In this document: one piece after another, positions 6,472 to 13,211 of the stretch
Layout of the letters: every line of letters begins with the position of its first letter
Numbering within the stretch: the first letter of the stretch is position 1
NCBI GenBank assembly: GCA_031553775.1
Contig: JAVBLA010000009.1
Span: forward strand, 62,001-126,000
DNA: 64,000 nucleotides
Source of the DNA: JAISFI01 sp031553775
Lineage (GTDB): Bacteria; Bacteroidota; Bacteroidia; Bacteroidales; Azobacteroidaceae
Direction of reading: 5' to 3'
Notes under the pieces: generated by a model
Database searches by the model: none
What the model was told of the DNA's origin: nothing
Seen by the model: the letters and a program-made list of their open reading frames with translations, nothing else
Position numbers and translations under genes: made by a program

Positions 6472-8655
6472 TTATTCAATCACAAACCATGAATAGGACT
6501 CGGGTTCCAGCGTAAAAGTAAAATCAGTAGTATAGTCCCTGTTCAGAGGATATATCACCGGATCGATGCCTTCTTCCCGGATAACAGCCCATTGATCCAG
6601 GCCTGTATAGTACAAGGGCAAACAGATGGTACGTGTTATTTTTTCTTTCAGGGGATTAAACAACATCAGCAAACCTTTTGGATTCAAAGCCGGATCAATA
6701 TGCAGGAAACCATCCCAGTCCCGGCCGTCCGCACGCCTCAGATGAATAATATCCGCATTCAGAATATCCCGGTATTTTTGATACCATTCGATCACCTGAG
6801 ATACCATACGTTTAGTTTCATCGGTATCATATAGCCTTGGACCCCGGTAACAAGCCTGTACTCCGGCACCGTAATACTGCATCATCAATTGCTTATAGTC
6901 TTTCAGGTGTTCATGCAAAGGTTCCAGAACTGCATCCGGCCCACCACCATGATAAGCCGTCAACGGAACGAATCCCCATCCCATCGAAGGCGTTTTTTTC
7001 CAGGTACCATCAAAAATATTCTGACGATTCAGTATTTTTTGCTGTTCACGGGTCAGGGCAAAATTAACCTCCCGGTAACCCAGTCCGATTTTATTTGCAC
7101 CGTCTAAAAAATACCAATCAGGAGTATTGACATAAACCCCATGTTCCGCCATCCAGCGAAAAATACTTTTCTGAATTTCCATTTGCCTCCATTGGGAATC
7201 TTCCAGGCCGGCATGCCCCGGATGGTCTGTCGAAGCACAGACATCACCAGGATAAGGACCATCCATTTCCAGAATATCAAAACCGGTATTCTGAAAAAAT
7301 GCAATGATATTATCCCGGTACTCCAGACCCCAGCTACTCCCGAAACAAGGAGCATGCCCGAAAAAAGCGCCGCCCGGCTTTCCTGTCTCAGGACTGATAA
7401 CATCCGTTTCCGGACCTATCTCCCTGGAACTGAACAAAGTGTATCCTCCTATTTTGATTCCTTTCTGATGAGCATAATCAGCTATTATTTTCCATTGGCC
7501 ATGATTGGCAGGAGATGCATCTTCCATTATTAAGTGACTGCCGAAACTCAATATAAGTGCTTCATACCCGGTAGCAACACACTGATCGATAGCCTCATAA
7601 ACCTGCTCGTCATTCTTGCTCACCAAATGCATGAAAATCGGATTGCCCGTAATCCAGGGAGCAATCGTCCTGTACATTTTGCGAACAGCCAACCCTCTCC
7701 TTTCCCTGTCATAACTGTCATGAAGCAATTCGTATGAACGTACGGAATGAAAGGTTTCCCCGGTCTGCAACAGGATTCCGGGAGCCTTTTCAGGATAAAC
7801 TTCCAATAAACAGGGTGTATTATAATCAAAATTGACCTGAGAAGTGTATGTACTGTCTATTTTCCAATGTGTTGTCTGATCGCTTAAGCTATAATTCATT
7901 GCATTATTGAAAGCATAGTTCGTTTCCACATAAATAGAAGAAGGTTTTGCCATTTGATCCGGAGAGCCGAACACGGCACTTTGTTCTTCCACTACAGCCA
8001 GGATTTCATTCACCACCCGGTTAATTTTCACAGGAGAAACACTGTTATTATGAATGGACAGCCATTTACATATAACCGGAATTCCATCATAAATATCATA
8101 TCCGATATTGACATCTATCTCTTTCAATGCATCCGAACGATAATGAAAAACGATTGTTTTTCCTTCCGGCTGCCGGGTATTGGATGCCCAATAATCAAAT
8201 TTACAATCAAGGAACGGCTCCAAAGGCATAACCGAATGAGACACATAATGAAAGCCCTCCTCTCCTTTTTTGAGATTATCGACCCACTCGTTCAACAGAT
8301 AGGCCTTTTCTTTTTGTCCGTACAGGCCGCCGACAGAATAATCCTTTCCATTCAGATTGATACGTGCTTCCGGACAAATCGTCCTCAAGATTTGCTGTCC
8401 ATTGGTTTTATTCAGATAATCCACACAGGCAACATCCGGCGTTATCCGGAAAACTCTTTTAACAAGTCCATTGAATAAGACAATGTATTTTGCATCGGAG
8501 GTTTGATAAATTTCTGCCTTTTCTTCAACTGGCATAACAAGCCAATCGGTCGCCATGGCTTCTGTTTCATAAGAGTCGCTCCATACAGGGAGAATTTCCC
8601 CAGCCCAAATCACCTGGCTGCAAATAAGAAAAACAAGAATTAACTGTCGATTCAT
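6472..8655 (-). CDS. Putative secreted glycoside hydrolase, alpha-galactosidase-like TIM barrel
   Basis: About 727 residues from ATG 8655; a longer reading from 8715 would overlap the upstream GH29 gene by 34 bp and hide the signal peptide (MNRQLILVFLICSQVIWAGE). An N-terminal beta-sandwich-like region is followed by a barrel whose FDILEMDGPYPGD carries an Asp placed like the nucleophile of clan GH-D (GH27/GH36) alpha-galactosidases. WGLEYRDNIIAFFQNTG and the C-terminal beta domain ending YSWFVIE fit that architecture. I cannot name the GH family. It lies 26 bp after the GH29 fucosidase gene, so both probably act on one fucosylated glycan, for example an alpha-galactosylated one. Confidence 0.6.
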   Translation of the reverse strand: MNRQLILVFLICSQVIWAGEILPVWSDSYETEAMATDWLVMPVEEKAEIYQTSDAKYIVLFNGLVKRVFRITPDVACVDYLNKTNGQQILRTICPEARINLNGKDYSVGGLYGQKEKAYLLNEWVDNLKKGEEGFHYVSHSVMPLEPFLDCKFDYWASNTRQPEGKTIVFHYRSDALKEIDVNIGYDIYDGIPVICKWLSIHNNSVSPVKINRVVNEILAVVEEQSAVFGSPDQMAKPSSIYVETNYAFNNAMNYSLSDQTTHWKIDSTYTSQVNFDYNTPCLLEVYPEKAPGILLQTGETFHSVRSYELLHDSYDRERRGLAVRKMYRTIAPWITGNPIFMHLVSKNDEQVYEAIDQCVATGYEALILSFGSHLIMEDASPANHGQWKIIADYAHQKGIKIGGYTLFSSREIGPETDVISPETGKPGGAFFGHAPCFGSSWGLEYRDNIIAFFQNTGFDILEMDGPYPGDVCASTDHPGHAGLEDSQWRQMEIQKSIFRWMAEHGVYVNTPDWYFLDGANKIGLGYREVNFALTREQQKILNRQNIFDGTWKKTPSMGWGFVPLTAYHGGGPDAVLEPLHEHLKDYKQLMMQYYGAGVQACYRGPRLYDTDETKRMVSQVIEWYQKYRDILNADIIHLRRADGRDWDGFLHIDPALNPKGLLMLFNPLKEKITRTICLPLYYTGLDQWAVIREEGIDPVIYPLNRDYTTDFTFTLEPESYSWFVIE

Positions 8656-8681
8656 AATATCACTCGATAAACAGGGATAAT

Positions 8682-10133
8682 TTAATACACCTCTATATTG
8701 GAGATCAGCGGACAAGCTCTTGCATCCCTGATATGGATGCGGATACAGCGGGCGGATATCCCTGATTCCGGCAAAGATAAAATCCGTTTATGACCGATCG
8801 TTGTACCTTCGGCCACTTTTACCCATTGATCATCGGTCTTTACCTCTATATCGAACGATTTAACACGCTGTCCCAGGCGGATATACTCCTGCAACAACAC
8901 ATAATGAATCTTTTGAGCCTCTCCCAGATCAATTTCGACAAATCCGGTTAATTGTCCGTCGTCGGTTGCCCAGTAGGTATTTTTATCTCCGTCGGTAACA
9001 TTTTTTGCCGCATAAGTAGTAGAATTTTTACGATAAGTATCGGCTACAGCATGCACGCCAGCTGCCAGATTTACGGCAAAAGCCTCATCACGCATTTTCT
9101 TCCAGGCTTTTAACGATTGAATGTCATTATCGTGCAGCAATCCCCGTTGATCAGGAGGAATATTCAGCAATAAATTAGCCCCTCTTCCCACAGATTCCAA
9201 ATAAATTTTAAATAAATTGTCAGGTATACGAACCAGACTATCTTCCTCCGGATGATAAAACCACCCCGGACGAATGGAGACATCCACTTCGGACGGGATC
9301 CAGGATGTTCCATCTTCAGAACCCTGGTTAAGCAGCGTTCCTATACCGGCTTTCCCCGGATGCAAAGTATCACTGTTGATAATACACCAATTCGGATCAC
9401 CGGCAAAACCTTTTTCATTGCCGCACCAACGGATATCAGGACCCGCATCACTGAACATCATGGCTTCGGGAGAAATACTACGGACAATTGCCTGGGTATT
9501 TTTCCAGTCATAGTAAACCGTATTATCAATCTTACGAAGTTCCCGGACCCCACCGTAATAACCATCGCCTCCGTTAGCTCCGTCGAACCAGATTTCAAAA
9601 ACAGGCCCGTAATTTTCAAGCAATTCCTGTAATTGATTGCGGTAATAAGTCAGATATTCCGGTTTTCCGTATTCCGGCCGGTTCCGGTCCCAGGGAGAAA
9701 GATAGATTCCAAATGGCAATCCGTGTTTTTTACAGGCATCGGAAACCTCTTTCACAATATCGCCTTGTCCATTTTTATAAGGACTGTTCCTGATCGAATG
9801 TTCCGTATATTTACTGGGCCACAGGCAAAATCCGTCATGGTGTTTACAGGTTAAAATCAAACCTTTCAACCCGGCTTCTTTCAGGCAAAGCACCCATTGT
9901 TCCGGATCAAAATCCGAAGGGTTGAATACATCCGGTTTTTCATCACCATAACCCCATTCTTTCCCCGTAAATGTATTCGTGGTAAAATGGATAAAGGCGT
10001 ACTGCTCCATTTCCTGCCATTTCAATTGATATTCATTGGGAACAGGCAGCAATGCTACCGGGGGTAATACTTCTTTTTTACAGGAAAAAAGGGAAAAGAA
10101 TAGGATGATTGTTAAATAGTGGGGAGATTTCAT
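8682..10133 (-). CDS. Alpha-L-fucosidase GH29 with C-terminal F5/8 type C domain, lipoprotein
   Basis: 483 residues. Signal peptide with lipobox FSLFSC. The GH29 barrel shows YAFIHFTTNTF, the KHHDGFCLWPSKY signature, GIYLSPWDRN and the nucleophile Asp in FEIWFDGANGG; the barrel ends at RGANLLLNIPPDQRG. From about residue 345 an F5/8 type C (CBM32-like) domain follows (YAAKNVTDGDKNTYWATDD). It removes terminal alpha-L-fucose from glycans, probably in the periplasm or at the surface. The sequence style resembles GH29 subfamily B (alpha-1,3/1,4), an inference. Between kbl (41 bp upstream) and the hydrolase gene downstream. Confidence 0.9.
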   Translation of the reverse strand: MKSPHYLTIILFFSLFSCKKEVLPPVALLPVPNEYQLKWQEMEQYAFIHFTTNTFTGKEWGYGDEKPDVFNPSDFDPEQWVLCLKEAGLKGLILTCKHHDGFCLWPSKYTEHSIRNSPYKNGQGDIVKEVSDACKKHGLPFGIYLSPWDRNRPEYGKPEYLTYYRNQLQELLENYGPVFEIWFDGANGGDGYYGGVRELRKIDNTVYYDWKNTQAIVRSISPEAMMFSDAGPDIRWCGNEKGFAGDPNWCIINSDTLHPGKAGIGTLLNQGSEDGTSWIPSEVDVSIRPGWFYHPEEDSLVRIPDNLFKIYLESVGRGANLLLNIPPDQRGLLHDNDIQSLKAWKKMRDEAFAVNLAAGVHAVADTYRKNSTTYAAKNVTDGDKNTYWATDDGQLTGFVEIDLGEAQKIHYVLLQEYIRLGQRVKSFDIEVKTDDQWVKVAEGTTIGHKRILSLPESGISARCIRIHIRDARACPLISNIEVY

Positions 10134-10154
10134 TAAAAATTGAAAATTGAAAAT
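10134..10154. repeat. Short TTGAAAA heptad array
   Basis: The gap between the GH29 and kbl genes begins with TTAAAAA-TTGAAAA-TTGAAAA, the same period-7 unit as at 3482 and, inverted, at 60118. It lies immediately before the GH29 start codon, in the leader of that gene. No TTGGGA core or hairpin follows. Confidence 0.5.
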
Positions 10155-10174
10155 GTAATTTGGCTATGGGGGAA

Positions 10175-11356
10175 TTATAGTACTCCTAGTTTTTTACCTA
10201 CTTTGATGAAGGCATCCACACAACGGTCTAAATGTTCCTGCTCATGAGCAGCCGATACCTGTACCCGGATGCGGGCTTGTCCCTTGGGAACCACCGGATA
10301 ATAAAAACCGGTAACATAGATACCTTCTTCCGAAAGTCCGGCGGCCATCTCCTGAGAAAGCTTGGCATCGTACAGCATTACGGCACAAATGGCGGACTGG
10401 GTCGGTTTGATATCGAAACCGGCTTCCCGCATGCGGGAGATAAAGTAATCTGTATTCCCATGCAGTTTATCCTGTAAGCGGTTGGATTCTTTCACTAAAC
10501 GGAAAGCTTTGATTCCGGCAGCTGCTACCGAAGGCGGTATGGAGTTGGAAAACAAATAAGGCCTGGAACGCTGACGTAACATCTCCACTATTTCTTTTTT
10601 GGCAGTGGTAAACCCGCCGATCGCTCCTCCGAATGCTTTACCTAAGGTACCGGTAATAATATCTACTTTTCCTCTCAAATCAAATTGTTCAGTGGTTCCC
10701 CGTCCTGTCTGCCCAACAACCCCGGCTGAATGAGACTCATCGACCATGATCATTGCATCGTATTTCCGGGCCAAGGCATATATCTGATCCAATGGGGCTA
10801 CATTTCCATCCATAGAAAATACGCCATCGGTTACAATCAACCGGTAACGCTGCGCCTGTGCTTTTTTCAGCTGCTCTTCCAGGTCTTTCATATCGGCATT
10901 GGCATAACGATACCGAACCGCTTTACACAAACGTACCCCATCAATGATAGATGCATGGTTCAGGGCGTCGGAAATAATAGCATCTTCTTCTCCCAGCAAG
11001 GGTTCAAACACACCTCCGTTGGCATCGAAACAGGCTGCATATAAAATAGAATCTTCCATGCCGAAGAAATCGGCTATTTCCGCTTCTAATTGTTTATGCA
11101 ATTCCTGGGTACCACAGATAAAACGGACAGACGACATTCCATATCCATGAGTATCCATCGCCTTTTGAGCGGCTTCGATCAATTCCCGGTTATCCGACAA
11201 GCCCAAATAGTTATTGGCACAAAAATTAAGAGATTCTTTCCCGTTATCCAACCGGATACTGGCATTCTGAGGAGATACGATAACCCTTTCCTGCTTATAA
11301 AGCCCTGCTTCTTTGATCTCTTTCAACTGCGAAGATAAATACTGCAAATATTCCAT
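10175..11356 (-). CDS. kbl: Glycine C-acetyltransferase (2-amino-3-ketobutyrate CoA ligase)
   Basis: 393 residues, the usual Kbl length, in the alpha-oxoamine synthase family. Features include NNYLGLSDNRELIEAA, GMSSVRFICGTQELH, SDALNHASIIDGVRL, the PLP-binding DESHSAGVVGQTGRG and the Schiff-base Lys in GTLGKAFGGAIGG. It forms glycine and acetyl-CoA from 2-amino-3-ketobutyrate and CoA, the second step of threonine degradation; no threonine dehydrogenase gene is in the window. The related serine palmitoyltransferase and 8-amino-7-oxononanoate synthase are less likely given the Kbl-type motifs. Confidence 0.92.
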   Translation of the reverse strand: MEYLQYLSSQLKEIKEAGLYKQERVIVSPQNASIRLDNGKESLNFCANNYLGLSDNRELIEAAQKAMDTHGYGMSSVRFICGTQELHKQLEAEIADFFGMEDSILYAACFDANGGVFEPLLGEEDAIISDALNHASIIDGVRLCKAVRYRYANADMKDLEEQLKKAQAQRYRLIVTDGVFSMDGNVAPLDQIYALARKYDAMIMVDESHSAGVVGQTGRGTTEQFDLRGKVDIITGTLGKAFGGAIGGFTTAKKEIVEMLRQRSRPYLFSNSIPPSVAAAGIKAFRLVKESNRLQDKLHGNTDYFISRMREAGFDIKPTQSAICAVMLYDAKLSQEMAAGLSEEGIYVTGFYYPVVPKGQARIRVQVSAAHEQEHLDRCVDAFIKVGKKLGVL

Positions 11357-11395
11357 AAAATAGTGTATTAAATTTTTAGCTTTTAGTTCTATGAC

Positions 11396-11464
11396 CTATT
11401 GATCTAAGCATAACAATACGAAGCCTGCCCATACGGCAATCGACATATATTTGTTATTTTTCAT
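11396..11464 (-). CDS. Possible 22-residue small membrane protein or leader peptide upstream of kbl
   Basis: ATG to TAG encodes MKNNKYMSIAVWAGF followed by VLLCLDQ: a short basic start and one hydrophobic segment, the pattern of a small single-pass membrane protein. It sits 39 bp before the kbl start codon and about 45 bp after a good -7 box, so it would be in the kbl transcript. It has no residue bias suggestive of an amino-acid attenuator. Not recognised; chance occurrence is possible at this length. Confidence 0.35.
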   Translation of the reverse strand: MKNNKYMSIAVWAGFVLLCLDQ

Positions 11465-11508
11465 GATAAACTAGTAAGCAATCTTTGGAGATAACTTCTA
11501 ATGAGGTT

Positions 11509-11516
11509 CAAAAATA
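11509..11516 (-). promoter_or_regulatory. Candidate -7 box for the kbl transcript
   Basis: Minus strand reads TATTTTTG, an exact TAnnTTTG match, which would start transcription near 11502, before the small ORF and kbl. There is no TTTG at 19-21 bp upstream, so the -33 half is weak. Confidence 0.4.
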
Positions 11517-11684
11517 ATATTTTTTTCCGGATTACATGGCCAACATATCCATATCTTTTGAAATTTGCCATTTATAAAAAACCGGATTTTGTTTAAAACT
11601 TTGAGGGATTGGTTGATTAAGATTTTTCCTGAAAGCGATTCAGGTTAATTTTACTTCGATGTAAAAAAATCAAATAACAGCCAC

Positions 11685-13199
11685 ATGAAAACTTTAAGAA
11701 TCTATTGGATCGCAGGCTTAATTCTTTTCACATTTCTTCAGGCCTATGGCCAAAGCTGGGGGAAGTATACACTGATTGCCTCACAGGGTAGTACCACTGC
11801 TAAATTAGTGGATTTGCAGGGTACAACATATAAAAGCTGGTCTCTTTCCGGCAGTAACGGATACTGCAGCCTGCTTACTCCCGATCGCTGCCTGGTACGA
11901 ATAGTCGGTGGAAACGGCGGAAGTGGCGGAAGTAAAATCGAAAAAGTAGATTGGAACGGTAAAGTTGTATGGAGTTATTCCATTGCCGCACATCATGATA
12001 TCTGTGTTCTTCCTAATGGAAACGTATTGGCCACTGTTCAGGCTACAGCCACCTCGGCGGAACTGTCGGAACGGGGCTTTACCGGAGGAACCACCACTGT
12101 ATCGAACAGCCTGTCGTACGACAAGATAGTAGAGATAGACGGCGTCAATCAAAAAATTGTATGGGAATGGAGATTCATCGACCATTTAATACAAAATGTC
12201 AAAAGTAGTGCCTCTAATTACGGGGTACCGGCCGATAATCCCCAACGCTTCAACATTCAAGTCAAAGGCGACAACGGATATAATGATTGGATGCACATGA
12301 ATGGACTTGATTACAATCCCCTTCGGGACCAGATCGTGATCAGTTGTAAATATATGAAAGAAATTTTCGTAATAGACCACAGTACCACCACGGCGGAAGC
12401 GAAAACAAGCAGCGGAGGCTTATCTGGCAAGGGTGGTGATTTCCTGTACCGCTGGGGATGTCCCTCCAATTATGGAAAAACCAACACTTCCACCAATGTT
12501 TTTGGTACTATACACAATGCTTCATGGATACTGGGAGAAAATTACCTCGCTCAGAATACAAATTCTTCGGGAGAAAATTACCATGCATATGCCGGGCAGA
12601 TTTCTGTTTTCAGCAATACAAATGTAGGGGGCATGACAATCATTCCACCTTATTCGGAAAACAGTTTTTTATTCGACTATACACAAGGAAGTGCATATGG
12701 CCCAACTTCTTATTACAAAAAACTATCTATTTCGGGACGCTCTACTAACATGGGCTGTGCACAGGCATTACCGAATGGAAATATGCTGGTATTCGGCGGA
12801 TCCGGGTTCAGCACGGTTTATGAAGTCAATAGCAGCGGAAGTTCTATCTGGACTAACAACACGGTAAGTAATTGTGCAAAAATGGCCCGTTACTCGGAAG
12901 CATATGTCAACGGCGATTATGCAGAAATCTGCGCAAACGTCGCTATCGGGAGCCTGGGAACCGGGTTGGCAAAAAATACGGTTCAAAGCAAATGGTCCGT
13001 CCCCAGCGGCAAAGCCGGAGAAACCCTGTTGATCAACAATCTGGAAGAAAGTCCGGATAACCTGATAGAACTTTACGATTTGAGCGGCAGAAAATTAGCC
13101 GTTCAAAAAGGGAGTTCCGGAATTACCCTGCCGCAATGCACAAAAGGAATCTATATCATTCAAGTGAACAATCATCCAATGAAATTAATTATTCGATAA
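11685..13199 (+). CDS. Arylsulfotransferase-like (ASST family) protein with T9SS sorting domain
   Basis: 504 residues. Signal peptide ends around LQAYGQS. The body has beta-propeller repeats of the bacterial ASST family: HHDICVLPNGNVLA (about residue 102), NDWMHMNGLDYNPLRDQIVI (about 200), LYRWGCPSNYG, TIHNASWI and ALPNGNMLVFGG. The paired His-bearing motifs match those around the catalytic site of PAPS-independent arylsulfotransferases, which move sulfate between phenolic compounds. The last about 75 residues (LIELYDLSGRKLAVQ, GIYIIQVNNHPMKLIIR) are a type A T9SS sorting domain, so the protein is probably exported to the cell surface. A CotH-kinase gene begins 12 bp after the stop. Activity is unproven; many family members are uncharacterised. 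Confidence 0.8.
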   Translation: MKTLRIYWIAGLILFTFLQAYGQSWGKYTLIASQGSTTAKLVDLQGTTYKSWSLSGSNGYCSLLTPDRCLVRIVGGNGGSGGSKIEKVDWNGKVVWSYSIAAHHDICVLPNGNVLATVQATATSAELSERGFTGGTTTVSNSLSYDKIVEIDGVNQKIVWEWRFIDHLIQNVKSSASNYGVPADNPQRFNIQVKGDNGYNDWMHMNGLDYNPLRDQIVISCKYMKEIFVIDHSTTTAEAKTSSGGLSGKGGDFLYRWGCPSNYGKTNTSTNVFGTIHNASWILGENYLAQNTNSSGENYHAYAGQISVFSNTNVGGMTIIPPYSENSFLFDYTQGSAYGPTSYYKKLSISGRSTNMGCAQALPNGNMLVFGGSGFSTVYEVNSSGSSIWTNNTVSNCAKMARYSEAYVNGDYAEICANVAIGSLGTGLAKNTVQSKWSVPSGKAGETLLINNLEESPDNLIELYDLSGRKLAVQKGSSGITLPQCTKGIYIIQVNNHPMKLIIR

Positions 13200-13211
13200 A
13201 TCTTTTTAAGC

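Larger units (their letters stand above)
11357..11684. other. 328-bp divergent intergenic region between kbl and the arylsulfotransferase-like gene
   Basis: Holds a possible small ORF and promoter on the kbl side (annotated separately). On the other side there is a small hairpin CCTGAA-AGCGA-TTCAGG (11628-11644) and the inverted repeat TTTTAC-N6-GTAAAA (11649-11666), ending about 20 bp before the ATG at 11685. No exact TAnnTTTG box was found for the + strand gene; CTTTTG at 11560-11566 is the nearest resemblance. Confidence 0.5.
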
